Shown: positions 9,994 through 18,775 of the stretch, in pieces
How the letters are laid out: every line of letters starts with the position of its first letter
Position numbering within the stretch: the first letter of the stretch is position 1
From: CAZCEC01 sp964497615
GTDB lineage: Bacteria > Chloroflexota > Anaerolineae > Anaerolineales > UBA6663
Assembly: GCA_964497615.1 (NCBI GenBank)
Contig: CAZCEC010000001.1
Location: 124,001-188,000, forward strand
Length of the DNA: 64,000 nucleotides
Reading direction: 5' to 3'
Translations under genes and position numbers: made by a program
Notes under the pieces: model-generated
What the model saw: the letters and a program-made list of their open reading frames with translations, nothing else
Database searches by the model: none
What the model was told of the DNA's origin: nothing

Positions 9994-10953
9994 ATGAAGG
10001 CCAAATACCTAAACTTTGTGTGGGCCATCGTCCTAATCGCTGCCGGCGTGGTCGCGCTGGCCCAGAACTTCGGCTACTTACCTGACATAAGCTGGGTCTG
10101 GTGGACGCTGACGTTTGCTGGCCTCAGCCTGCTCTTCTTTGCCAGCTACTTTGCCAGTGGTGTCCGCAATTGGGGTTGGTTGTTTCCGGCCCTGATCTTC
10201 GCTGCCCTGGCGGTCGTCATCTCGCTGGGCGCTGCGGGCTTCGATGATCCGCTAATTGCCGCGCCCTTGTTCACCGCCATTGGCCTACCATTCCTGGTCG
10301 CCTATGCGCTCGACCGGCGCAACAACTGGTGGGCGCTCATCCCGGCCTGGGTCATGTTGGTCCTGACCCTGATCCTGGCCCTCGCGGAGCGGGTGCCCGG
10401 TGAGGTTATCGGGGCGCTGGTGATGTTCGCGGCTGGCCTGCCATTTGTGTTCGTATTTGCCGCCGACCGTTCCCGGTGGTGGGCCCTCATTCCAGCCGGG
10501 ACCCTGTGCGCATTGGGCCTCATGTTGGTGGTCATGCTGCAGGTCAACGCCGAGTACGTGGGCGCGCTGTTCGTGATGCTGCTGGCGGTGCCGTTCGGCG
10601 CGGTCTATCTGATGAGCCCCCGGAACTGGTGGGCCCTCATCCCGGCCGGCGTGCTGGCCAGCATCGGCCTGATGACGCTGCTCATCCTCACCACCGACGA
10701 CATTTCCGAATCCATTGCCGCCCGGCTCACCGGGGTGATGTTCCTTGGGATGGCGCTGACATTTGCGGCGCTGTGGCTGCGCCGGGCGTCCCAGCCCACG
10801 GCCTGGGCCATCTATCCGGCTGCCGTGCTAGCCATCCTGGGCCTGCTGGCCATGGGGTTGGGCACGCAGTTTGAACTGGTGTGGCCGGTGGCCCTCATCG
10901 CCAGCGGCGTGCTCATGCTCTATCTCACCCTGCGCCCGCGGCAGATCCACTAG
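9994..10953 (+). CDS. Polytopic membrane protein with NWWALIPA repeats
   Basis: A 319-residue protein with about ten hydrophobic helices in consecutive helical pairs. Short loops repeat a nearly identical motif: RRNNWWALIPAWV, RSRWWALIPAGTL and PRNWWALIPAGVL, with degenerate forms elsewhere (GWLFPALIF, PTAWAIYPAAVL). The first and last parts resemble LiaI/LiaF-type membrane domains (YLNFVWAIVLIAAGVVALAQNFGYLP at the start). The start is an ATG after AAGGAG, and the gene is divergent from hppA. Function unknown; the internal repeats suggest growth by duplication of a two-helix unit. Confidence 0.8.
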   Translation: MKAKYLNFVWAIVLIAAGVVALAQNFGYLPDISWVWWTLTFAGLSLLFFASYFASGVRNWGWLFPALIFAALAVVISLGAAGFDDPLIAAPLFTAIGLPFLVAYALDRRNNWWALIPAWVMLVLTLILALAERVPGEVIGALVMFAAGLPFVFVFAADRSRWWALIPAGTLCALGLMLVVMLQVNAEYVGALFVMLLAVPFGAVYLMSPRNWWALIPAGVLASIGLMTLLILTTDDISESIAARLTGVMFLGMALTFAALWLRRASQPTAWAIYPAAVLAILGLLAMGLGTQFELVWPVALIASGVLMLYLTLRPRQIH

Positions 10954-10976
10954 CTCACGTTCATATTGTCCGTGCT

Positions 10977-11011
10977 CCGGCAGCGCAGGGCATCAGGCCC
11001 TGCGCTGCCGG
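10977..11011. terminator. Bidirectional hairpin terminator
   Basis: A perfect 15-bp inverted repeat (10977-10991 and 10997-11011) with a 5-base loop, placed between the convergent membrane-protein gene and the DinB-like gene. No T-run follows on either strand. Confidence 0.6.
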
Positions 11012-11083
11012 CCGCCCGACCTGCCGCGCCCTTCGTTCCCGTCGCGCGGGCGCTCGCCTCCCAGGACGAGGCCTCAGCCGCCT

Positions 11084-11593
11084 CTAGTCACGCTTGGGCG
11101 CCTTCATCCTCGTCCGCACCAAGGGCGGCCGGTCCGTCGTTTGCCGTGTCACCAGTGCCTGCTCGATCTGGCGGACGTGGTCTTGGCGGTGGTGGCCACG
11201 GTCTAGCCGCAGATTCACGTCTCCCGCGGCTTCGATCTTAGCCAGCAGATCCGGGTCAAGTTCCAGTTCCGCCACGCAGGCGTCCGCCGCCTCGGCCGCC
11301 TCCAGCGCCAGCGCGGCGGCCGTGCGCGGGGCCACGTTCAGCGCCAGCGGCAGCAGCGCGCTGTTGGTGATCTCGGCATCCAGGGGCGACGCGGTCACGT
11401 CACCCGTCCGGCGCCACTGGTTGAACATGGCCACGGCCCGGAAGTCGTAGTACGCCAGGTGCGCCAGCATGGCCGCGACCGTCCAGCCTCCCCCCAGGTC
11501 GCGCGCCAGGTCGGCATCGTTCATCCGGGCGACGATGGCGCGCAGCCGTTCGCGGGTGATGTTGTTTGACTTGATGGTATCTTGCAAGGACAT
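11084..11593 (-). CDS. DinB-like / maleylpyruvate isomerase-like four-helix protein
   Basis: A 169-residue protein resembling the DinB/MDMPI metal-binding four-helix bundle: SLQDTIKSNNITRERLRAIVARM, GGGWTVAAMLAHLAYYDFRA (the first metal-ligand His region) and a C-terminal HHRQDHVRQIEQAL that supplies further His residues. Members include thiol-dependent transferases and many of unknown role. The ATG (11593) follows GAGGAGG by five bases and overlaps the stop codon of the CBS gene as TAATG, so the pair is translationally coupled. The C-terminus is basic and unusually extended (RPPLVRTRMKAPKRD). Confidence 0.8.
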   Translation of the reverse strand: MSLQDTIKSNNITRERLRAIVARMNDADLARDLGGGWTVAAMLAHLAYYDFRAVAMFNQWRRTGDVTASPLDAEITNSALLPLALNVAPRTAAALALEAAEAADACVAELELDPDLLAKIEAAGDVNLRLDRGHHRQDHVRQIEQALVTRQTTDRPPLVRTRMKAPKRD

Positions 11594-12405
11594 TAGGCCT
11601 CCTCTCGCCACACCGAACCGCTCGCCGCCATCTCCACGACGATATCCGAAGTGGAGATTAACCCCAGCGGCATGCTGTCCGGGTCATCGGGGTCCACCAC
11701 CAGCAGCCGGTGGACGTGGTGCGTTAGCATGTGGTCCGCCGCCTCGCGCAGGCTGGCGGCCGGTCCAATGGTGAGCGGCCGGTGCATCACCCGCGACACT
11801 GGTTCGCTGGGGTCGCCCGCCCCGCAGTAGGCCAGCAGGTCAAAGCCCGTCACCACGCCCAGCGGCTCGCCGCGCGCGCTCACCACCACCACTGACCGGG
11901 TGCGCCGCTCACCCATCGCCCGCGCCGCCGCCGCCACGGGCGTATCCTCCCGGCACGTCACCAGTCCATACGACATGGCATCCGCCACGGTGCGCCGCTG
12001 CACCAGGCGCGGCGCCAGGCCATTCACCAGGTCCGAGACCGCGATCACTCCCACCGCCCGGTCCATATCGGTGACCACGAGCCGGTGAATGCGCTCCGCC
12101 CTAAGGCGGGCAGCAGCCTCGGCCGCGGGCCGCGCCGCGTCAATCGTGGCGGCCGGCGCCGTCATTAGCTCGCCAGCCGTCATCCCGCGCATCACCTGCA
12201 AGTTGTTGGGCTTGTCGCCCAGCCACTCGCCGGCCAGCAGGTCGGTGTCCGACAGCACCCCCAGCGGCATCCCGGCCGCGTCGGCCACAATCAACGCGTG
12301 CACCCGATGGCGGGTCAGCAGCGAGGCAGCCTCGCCCAGCCGCGTGGCTGGCGGGCAGGTAATGAGAATGGGCCGCATCAGGTCACGCACATGCGCTTCG
12401 ATCAT
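11593..12405 (-). CDS. Four-CBS-domain protein (two Bateman modules)
   Basis: A 270-residue protein made almost entirely of four CBS motifs: VRDLMRPILITCPPATRL, GELMTAPAATIDAARPA, VADAMSYGLVTCREDTP and VSRVMHRPLTIGPAASL, each followed by a GV(L/I)(S/T)xxDL-type strand. Such proteins bind adenosine nucleotides and report energy state, but no output domain is attached here. The ATG at 12405 follows GTGGAG at good spacing; a GTG at 12417 is in frame but would overlap that site. Coupled to the downstream DinB-like gene. Confidence 0.88.
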   Translation of the reverse strand: MIEAHVRDLMRPILITCPPATRLGEAASLLTRHRVHALIVADAAGMPLGVLSDTDLLAGEWLGDKPNNLQVMRGMTAGELMTAPAATIDAARPAAEAAARLRAERIHRLVVTDMDRAVGVIAVSDLVNGLAPRLVQRRTVADAMSYGLVTCREDTPVAAAARAMGERRTRSVVVVSARGEPLGVVTGFDLLAYCGAGDPSEPVSRVMHRPLTIGPAASLREAADHMLTHHVHRLLVVDPDDPDSMPLGLISTSDIVVEMAASGSVWREEA

Positions 12406-12476
12406 TGCATTCTCCACGGATAAGCCGCCCTAGTTTACCCGCGCCCCGGAAACCCGCAATCGGCGCCGCCTTCGAG

Positions 12477-12491
12477 TATCATTGCCCCATG
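12477..12491 (+). promoter_or_regulatory. Leaderless-type -10 of the acylase gene
   Basis: TATCAT (12477-12482) is followed after only six bases by the ATG at 12489, with no Shine-Dalgarno. Transcription starting about seven bases after the -10 would make a leaderless mRNA. Confidence 0.5.
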
Positions 12492-14867
12492 CCATCCTTC
12501 CTCGCCCGCCTGCTCAAGCCCGGATTCTCCTTCCTCAACCGCGGCGCCCGCCCAGTGACCAGGGGCTCACTGCGGCTCGCGGGACTCAGCGCGCCGGTCG
12601 AAGTCCTACGCGACCAGTGGGGCATCCCCCACGTCTACGCCGGCAACCACCACGATCTCTTCCTGGCGCAGGGCTTCCTCCATGCCCAGGAGCGCATGTG
12701 GCAGATGGAGCTTAACCGCCGCATCGCCCGCGGCTGCCTGGCGGCCATCCTGGGTGAGCCGGCCCTCAATACCGACCGCCTCACCCGCACTTTGGGTTTC
12801 TGGCGCCTGGCTCAGCAGGACCTGGCGCTGACGGGCGAGCACGAACTCGAACTGCTGACCGCCTACGCCGCGGGCGTGAACGCCTTCCTCGACCGCCGCC
12901 GCCTGCCGGTCGAGTTCAAGCTCCTGCGCTTCACGCCGGAGCCTTGGGAGCCGCTCGACACCCTCGGCATCGGCCGCCTGCTGATCTTCAACCTCTCCAC
13001 CGGCTGGGCGGCCGAGTTGGTGCGCGCCGCCCTAGTCGAGAAACTCGGCCCCGACCGCGCCGCCGACCTCGACTTGCACTTCCCCGAACGCGACGCGCCG
13101 ACCCTGCCGGAGGGCGTGGTTTTCAACCGGCTTCTGGAGGGCAACTTGCTCCAGGCCGAGCGCGGCCCTTTCCTCGAGCACGTCCACGACGCCGGACGCG
13201 GCAGCAACGCGTGGGCGCTGGCGGGCGCGCGCACGACCACCGGCCAGGCCATCCTGTGCAATGACATGCACCTGCGGCTGACCACCCCCGGCATCTGGTA
13301 CCTTAATCACCTGCAGGGCGGCGACTATCACGTTAGCGGGGTCAGCCTGCCCGGCGTACCAGGCATTGAGGTCGGCCACAACGCCCGCATTGCCTGGGGC
13401 TGCACGCTCGCCTTCACCGACAATCAGGATGTGTTCATCGAGCGCCTGCACCCGGACGACCCGCACCGGTATGAGTACCGCGGCGAGTGGCTTGACTGCG
13501 AAGTGATCCGCGAGGAGATCGAGGTCAAGGGCCGGCTGGAGGCGCACATCGAGACGGTCGCCGTCACCCGCCATGGCCCACTGCTCAACGACCTCGTGCG
13601 CGGCGGCCAGCCGGGCCTGGCGTTGTCATCCTATGCCTTACGCCCCAGCCGGGCGCTGGAAGGGTTTGCCAGCCTCAACCGCGCTCGTGGCTGGGACGAC
13701 TTCGTCCGCGCCATCGCCTGCATCAGCGCGCCGCCCCTCAACGTGCTGTATGCCGATGTGGACGGCAATATTGGCTATTGGATGGCCGGCACCCTGCCGG
13801 TCCGGGCCAATGGCGGCCAGGGCGCCGTGCCCTCCGCCGGCTGGACCGGCGAGCACGAGTGGGTGGGGGAGGTGCCTTTCGAGGCGATGCCCCACGCCCT
13901 CAACCCCGAGTGCGGCTACCTCGTCAACTGCAACCACTGCGTCATTGCCCCCGGCGCGGACTACCCCCATTTCCTTGGCCTGAACTGGATGAACGGCTAT
14001 CGCGCCCAGCGCGTGGTGGCCGAGATCGAGCGCCTGGGGCGGGTGTCGCCCGATGACTGCCGCGCGCTGCAGGTGGACTTCCTTTCCCTGCCCGGCCAGG
14101 AGCTGGTGGAGCGCCTCCGCCGCTGGAACATCACTCCAGCCGACTCGAACGCCGCCCTGGCGCTCAAATCTCTGCTGGATTGGGACTTCTGGCTCGGGGC
14201 GGACAGCGTGGGCGGGGCAGTCTATCAGGTGACGCTGCGCAAGCTGCTGGAGCACCTTGTCAGGCCTGCCCTGGGCGACGCGCTCTTTGCCCGCTTTCTG
14301 GGCGGGCAGGGCCCGCACGGTCTGCTGGCCTCCAACTCGGAATACAGCGGCCACGCCTCCGTTACGCTGCTCGCCATGCTCGACAACCCGGCCTCGCCCT
14401 GGATTGCGGAGGCCGGCGGCCTGGAGGCCGTCGTCACGCGCAGCCTGTCAGACGCCGCCGCGTGGCTGGCTGAGCGCCTCGGCCCGGACCCCGCCGGCTG
14501 GCAGTGGGGCCGGCTGCACCAGATCACCGCCCCCCATGCCCTGGCCCTGCGCAAGCCCCTGGATGAGGTCTTCGACAACGGGCCGCTCCCCATTGGCGGC
14601 GACACCGACACGGTCTGCCAGACCGCCTTCGTGCCCGACGCGCCCTACCACCCCGACGCTTGCGCCCCGTCCTACCGCCAGATTGTGGACCTCGGGGACC
14701 TTGATCGCACCGTCCACATTGCCCCGCCCGGCAATTCGGGCATCCTGGGCGACCCGCACTATTCCGACTTGTTACCCCTGTGGGTCAAGGGCGAATATCT
14801 ACCGGCCCTCTGGTCTCGCGCCGCCGTCGAGCGGGCCACCGGAGACCGCTTCCGCCTGGAGCCTTAA
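12489..14867 (+). CDS. Penicillin acylase-family N-terminal-nucleophile hydrolase
   Basis: A 792-residue amidase precursor of the penicillin G acylase / acyl-homoserine-lactone acylase family. The fold starts with VEVLRDQWGIPHVYA. The autocleavage site is DAGRGSNAW, where Ser239 would become the N-terminal nucleophile of the beta chain. The later NCNH (near residue 480) fits the conserved oxyanion Asn region. The alpha chain is about 238 residues and the beta chain about 554. No clear signal peptide is seen, unlike periplasmic members. Substrate (beta-lactam side chain, AHL or other amide) cannot be told. The ATG at 12489 is chosen because the frame further upstream overlaps the divergent CBS gene and lacks family sequence. 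Confidence 0.88.
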   Translation: MPSFLARLLKPGFSFLNRGARPVTRGSLRLAGLSAPVEVLRDQWGIPHVYAGNHHDLFLAQGFLHAQERMWQMELNRRIARGCLAAILGEPALNTDRLTRTLGFWRLAQQDLALTGEHELELLTAYAAGVNAFLDRRRLPVEFKLLRFTPEPWEPLDTLGIGRLLIFNLSTGWAAELVRAALVEKLGPDRAADLDLHFPERDAPTLPEGVVFNRLLEGNLLQAERGPFLEHVHDAGRGSNAWALAGARTTTGQAILCNDMHLRLTTPGIWYLNHLQGGDYHVSGVSLPGVPGIEVGHNARIAWGCTLAFTDNQDVFIERLHPDDPHRYEYRGEWLDCEVIREEIEVKGRLEAHIETVAVTRHGPLLNDLVRGGQPGLALSSYALRPSRALEGFASLNRARGWDDFVRAIACISAPPLNVLYADVDGNIGYWMAGTLPVRANGGQGAVPSAGWTGEHEWVGEVPFEAMPHALNPECGYLVNCNHCVIAPGADYPHFLGLNWMNGYRAQRVVAEIERLGRVSPDDCRALQVDFLSLPGQELVERLRRWNITPADSNAALALKSLLDWDFWLGADSVGGAVYQVTLRKLLEHLVRPALGDALFARFLGGQGPHGLLASNSEYSGHASVTLLAMLDNPASPWIAEAGGLEAVVTRSLSDAAAWLAERLGPDPAGWQWGRLHQITAPHALALRKPLDEVFDNGPLPIGGDTDTVCQTAFVPDAPYHPDACAPSYRQIVDLGDLDRTVHIAPPGNSGILGDPHYSDLLPLWVKGEYLPALWSRAAVERATGDRFRLEP

Positions 14868-15394
14868 GCTGGTGGCGAGAAGGCTTGATCACCTTTCGGC
14901 TGAGGCCGGATCGGTACGTAGGCGACCAGCCAGGGGTTCAGTGTCCAGGAGTGCGAGCGGTATCATTGCCAGCATTGCCAGCCTGGTAAATTGGCGACGG
15001 GCGAATGAATTCGCTACTACAACGCCGGCATTGCCAGGTGTGCCAGCGCGCCTTGATTTCACGTAAGGATTTGGAATGGCAGAGCAAGCGGGCGCTGCCA
15101 GGATTGCCAGCCAGAGGGGGCCGTCCGGCTCGTGGGTCGGGCGGGGGGTCGGGCGGGTGCAGGGCCGGCTTTGTATTTCAGGCGCAGCCCTGGGGAGACC
15201 CCCCCCTTGGAAATGGTTGCATATCCGGCATATCCGGCACTGTGTTACATAACGTCATGAGGCACTCCAAGATATGGGGCGACAGGGGTGGTGGGCAGGA
15301 GTGAGGGGCGCGTCCCGGAGGGCAGCATGGGAATATTGTAGAACAAATGATCCAGTTGGTCAAGGAGGAAATTGATGATTGGCGCCCCGCGGGG
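14868..15394. other. Intergenic region with short repeats, no supported gene
   Basis: A 527-base stretch between two convergent genes. It holds a cluster of CATTGCCAG-type repeats (14964-15110), a tandem 9-mer GCATATCCG x2 (15219-15236) and G/C homopolymer tracts. A 99-codon frame (15005-15304) has Gly/Arg-rich shadow-like composition, so I do not call it. Confidence 0.5.
14964..15110 (+). repeat. Dispersed CATTGCCAG repeats
   Basis: CATTGCCAG occurs in tandem at 14964-14972 and 14973-14981, again at 15029-15037, and as GATTGCCAG at 15102-15110. Partial TGCCAG copies lie at 15040-15045 and near 15096. Irregular spacing argues against CRISPR. Confidence 0.45.
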
Positions 15395-17623
15395 TCAGGA
15401 CACCCTGGCCTCGTGACCTTCGTGGTTGGCGGTTTCCGGCTTGAAGAAGACGACGGCCAGCGGCGGCAGCGTGATTAGGAGCGAATACGGCTGTCCTTGC
15501 CACGGGATCTCATCCGCCGGCAGGCCGCCCTGGTTGCCCATGTTGCTGCCCCCGTAGGCGTCCGCGTCGCTGTTGAGCAGTTCCTTGTAGAAACCGGGCA
15601 CGGGCACGCCCACGCGGTAGCCCTCGCGCGGCACCGGCGTGAAGTTCGCCGCCACCACCACGCACTCGGCCGCCGCCGGGTCATCGGCCTTGGCCCGCCG
15701 CAGAAATGTCACCGCGCTCTGGTCCACGTCGTGCAGGTCAATCCACTGAAACCCTTCCCAGCTAAAATCCACCTGGTGCAGCGCCGGCTCGGCCTGGTAC
15801 AGGCGGTTCAGGTCGCGCACCAACTGCTGCAGCTTGCGGTGCGCGTCGAAGTCCAGCAGGTTCCAGTCGAGCTGGCCGGCGAAATCCCACTCGCGCCACT
15901 GGCCAAACTCGCCGCCCATGAACAGCAGTTTCTTGCCGGGATGCGCGTACATGTAGCTGTACAGCGCGCGCAGGTTGGCGAACTTACGCCAGTAGTCGCC
16001 CGGCATCCGGCTCAGCATCGAGCCCTTCATGTGCACCACTTCATCGTGCGAAAAAGGGAGCACGAAGTTCTCGCTGAAGGCATACATCAGCGAGAAGGTC
16101 AGGCTGTGGTGATGGTAGCGCCGATACACCGGGTCCTTTTGGGTGTACTCCAGCATGTCGTGCATCCAGCCCATGTTCCACTTAAGCGTGAAGCCCAAGC
16201 CGCCCAGGTAGGTGGGCCGTGACACCAGCGGCCAGGCCGTGGACTCCTCCGCGATGGTCAGCACGCCGGGATACTGCTCCGCCACCAGTTCATTGAAGCG
16301 CTTGATGAACCGCACGGCCTCCAGGTTCTCGCGCCCGCCAAACTCATTCGGCACCCACTCGCCCGCTTTGCGCGAGTAGTCCAGGTACAGCATCGACGCC
16401 ACCGCGTCCACGCGCAGCCCGTCAATGTGATACTTGTCCAGCCAGAACAGCGCATTCGTCAGCAGGAACGCGGCCACCTCGTTGCGCCCGTAGTTGAAAA
16501 TCAAGGTGCCCCAGTCCTGGTGCTCGCCCTTGCGCGGGTCCGCGTGCTCGTACAGGTGCGTCCCGTCAAAGTACGCCAGCCCGGTGGCATCCTTGGGGAA
16601 GTGGGCTGGCACCCAGTCCAGCAGGACGCCCAGGCCCGCCTGGTGTGCGGCGTCCACGAAGACCCGGAAGTCGTCGGGGGTCCCAAAGCGCGAGGTCGGG
16701 GCGAAGTAGCCGGTCGTCTGGTAGCCCCACGAGCCGTCGAAGGGGTGCTCCGACACCGGCAGCAGCTCCAGGTGCGTGTACCCCAGGTCCTTGGCATAGG
16801 GCACCAGCCGCTCGGCCAGCTCGCGGTAGGTCAACCAGCGCTCGCCCTCGCGCTGCCACGAGCCCAAGTGCACTTCGTAAACCGCCATCGGCTGATCCAA
16901 CGCCTGCTGCTGGGCGCGGCCCGCCAACCAGGCCTCGTCCCCCCAGACATAGGCGTCCAGGTCCCACACGATGGAGGCCGTCCCGGGCCGCAGTTCCATG
17001 GCGAAGCCATACGGGTCCGACTTGACCACCTGATAGTTGTTGAACCGCGACTTGACCTCGTACTTGTACACATCGCCCGGCCGCAGTCCGGGGAGGAACA
17101 GCTCCCACAGCCCGGTTGCCCCGCGGGGCCGCATCGGGTGCCGGCGCCCGTCCCACTGGTTGAAGTCGCCCACCACGCTGACCCGCAGCGCATTCGGCGC
17201 CCACACCGCAAAGCTCACTCCCGCCGCGCCCTGGTGCTCAATGGGGTGGGCGCCCAGCTTCTCATACAACTGGAAGTGATTGCCCTCGCCAAACAGGTAC
17301 AGGTCGTACTCACTCAGCACGGGGCCAAACCGGTAGGGGTCGTCCGCCTCGTAGACCTGCCCGCTCGGCAGGGTGATGGCAAACTGATAGGCAAATGGCT
17401 CGGCCGCAAGGGGGAACGCCAACTCAAAGAACCCGTCTGCGCCGGCGGCCTCCATTGGCCGCCGCTCGCCCCCGCTGAGCACGCTGACGGCGCTGGCCTG
17501 GGGCTGGAAGGCGCGCACCACCCGGCCGCCGCCCTCCAGCGGGTGCTGGCCCAGCACGTCAAAGGGCGCGCCGTGATATCCCCCGGTAATCGCGGCAATG
17601 GCTTCGGGCGCGGCGGTGGTCAT
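15395..17623 (-). CDS. glgB: 1,4-alpha-glucan branching enzyme
   Basis: A 742-residue GH13 enzyme that cuts alpha-1,4-glucan chains and re-attaches them as alpha-1,6 branches in glycogen. Two N-terminal beta modules (the second, about 120-220, is CBM48-like: FAVWAPNALRVSVVGDFNQW) precede the catalytic barrel. Key motifs: DWVPAHFP (336-343), DGLRVDAVASM (nucleophile D406), TIAEESTAWP (acid/base E459) and FSHDEVVH. The length matches family norms. The ATG follows AAGGAG. No other glycogen genes are nearby. Confidence 0.97.
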   Translation of the reverse strand: MTTAAPEAIAAITGGYHGAPFDVLGQHPLEGGGRVVRAFQPQASAVSVLSGGERRPMEAAGADGFFELAFPLAAEPFAYQFAITLPSGQVYEADDPYRFGPVLSEYDLYLFGEGNHFQLYEKLGAHPIEHQGAAGVSFAVWAPNALRVSVVGDFNQWDGRRHPMRPRGATGLWELFLPGLRPGDVYKYEVKSRFNNYQVVKSDPYGFAMELRPGTASIVWDLDAYVWGDEAWLAGRAQQQALDQPMAVYEVHLGSWQREGERWLTYRELAERLVPYAKDLGYTHLELLPVSEHPFDGSWGYQTTGYFAPTSRFGTPDDFRVFVDAAHQAGLGVLLDWVPAHFPKDATGLAYFDGTHLYEHADPRKGEHQDWGTLIFNYGRNEVAAFLLTNALFWLDKYHIDGLRVDAVASMLYLDYSRKAGEWVPNEFGGRENLEAVRFIKRFNELVAEQYPGVLTIAEESTAWPLVSRPTYLGGLGFTLKWNMGWMHDMLEYTQKDPVYRRYHHHSLTFSLMYAFSENFVLPFSHDEVVHMKGSMLSRMPGDYWRKFANLRALYSYMYAHPGKKLLFMGGEFGQWREWDFAGQLDWNLLDFDAHRKLQQLVRDLNRLYQAEPALHQVDFSWEGFQWIDLHDVDQSAVTFLRRAKADDPAAAECVVVAANFTPVPREGYRVGVPVPGFYKELLNSDADAYGGSNMGNQGGLPADEIPWQGQPYSLLITLPPLAVVFFKPETANHEGHEARVS

Positions 17624-17713
17624 GGGCAGCTCCTTGGCTCCGAGGGCACATACCTATAATGCCCATTTGTGCCTCGCCCGTCAAATGGACGTATAGACCT
17701 AACTTAGGGCTGA

Positions 17714-17743
17714 TTGGCCGCCTCCGGTTGACACCCATACTAT
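17714..17743 (+). promoter_or_regulatory. Candidate promoter of the ABC exporter operon
   Basis: TTGGCC (17714-17719), an 18-base spacer and TACTAT (17738-17743) lie about 45 bases before the first ABC gene. A TTGACA within the spacer has no partner at correct distance. Confidence 0.4.
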
Positions 17744-17789
17744 CCATGGCCGGGCCAGTTGGGCGCGGCCTGTTCTAAGGACAAATGCG

Positions 17790-18746
17790 ATGAGCAATCT
17801 CCCCACTCACCCGCCCGCCATCGAGGTCCGCGATCTGCACAAGCGCTTCGGCGACCTGGCCGCGGTGCAGGGGGTCAGCTTCCAGGTGGCGCCCGGCGAG
17901 GTGTTCGGCCTGCTGGGCCCCAACGGCGCCGGCAAGTCCACTACCATCTCTATCATCTCCGGCTTGCTGGATGCCACCTCGGGTGAGGCCCGCATCATGG
18001 GCCACCCGGTGGCGCGCGAGCCCGCCCTCGCCAAGGGCAGCCTGGGCGTTGTGCCGCAGGACATTGCGCTTTACCCGGACCTGTCCGCCCGCGAGAACCT
18101 TGTCTTTTGGGGCAAGATGTATGGCTTGCGCGGTGCTCTGCTGAAGCAACGCGTGGATGAGGTCCTGGACCTCATCGGGCTGGCCGACCGTCAGAAGGGC
18201 CGCGTGAGCACGTTTTCCGGGGGCATGAAGCGCCGCGTCAATATCGGCGTGGCCCTGCTGCACCGGCCCGCGGTCGTGATCATGGACGAGCCGACCGTCG
18301 GCATCGACCCGCAGAGCCGCCGGCACATCCTCGACAATGTGAAAGCCCTCAACCAGGCGGGCATGGCCGTCCTTTATACCACGCACTACATGGAGGAGGC
18401 CGCCGAGCTATCTCACCGCATCGCTATCATGGATAAAGGCCGGCTGATCGCCTGCGGCACCCACGCCGAGCTGATCCGCCTCATTGGTGAGCTTGATCGT
18501 GTCTCACTGACCATGTCGGGCGAGCCCGCGCAGGTGCTGGCCGCCTGGCGCCAGGCTGATGGCGTCGCCAAGGTGGCCCAGGAGGACGGCCGCATTGACG
18601 TCCTGGCCGAGGACAGCAACCTGGTCCTGCCGCGCCTCTTCGACCTTGCCACCCACGCAGGCGTTCGCATCACGTCGGTGGAGATTCAGGAACCCAACCT
18701 GGAAGCCGTATTCCTCCACCTCACCGGGCGGGCCCTGCGCGACTGA
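17790..18746 (+). CDS. ABC transporter ATP-binding protein (ABC-2 exporter)
   Basis: A 318-residue ATPase of the drug/daunorubicin-type exporter class. Walker A is GPNGAGKST (43-51), the signature is FSGGMKRRVNIG, Walker B is VVIMDEPTVGIDP, and the H-loop is TTHYMEEA. The C-terminal ~90 residues form the extra domain common in DrrA/CcmA-type subunits. The ATG follows AAGGA. It is the first gene of a three-gene operon with two permeases, so it powers an ABC-2 exporter of unknown substrate. Confidence 0.93.
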   Translation: MSNLPTHPPAIEVRDLHKRFGDLAAVQGVSFQVAPGEVFGLLGPNGAGKSTTISIISGLLDATSGEARIMGHPVAREPALAKGSLGVVPQDIALYPDLSARENLVFWGKMYGLRGALLKQRVDEVLDLIGLADRQKGRVSTFSGGMKRRVNIGVALLHRPAVVIMDEPTVGIDPQSRRHILDNVKALNQAGMAVLYTTHYMEEAAELSHRIAIMDKGRLIACGTHAELIRLIGELDRVSLTMSGEPAQVLAAWRQADGVAKVAQEDGRIDVLAEDSNLVLPRLFDLATHAGVRITSVEIQEPNLEAVFLHLTGRALRD

Positions 18747-18775
18747 GCCGGCCACGCCTGACCAGGGAGACCCTC

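Noticed and set aside
14964..15110. CRISPR-like array from CATTGCCAG repeats
   Set aside because: Nine-base repeats with irregular gaps, including a zero-gap tandem pair; no spacers of constant length.
15005..15304. 99-codon frame in the long intergenic region
   Set aside because: Gly/Arg/Cys-rich shadow composition, no ribosome-binding site, overlaps short DNA repeats.
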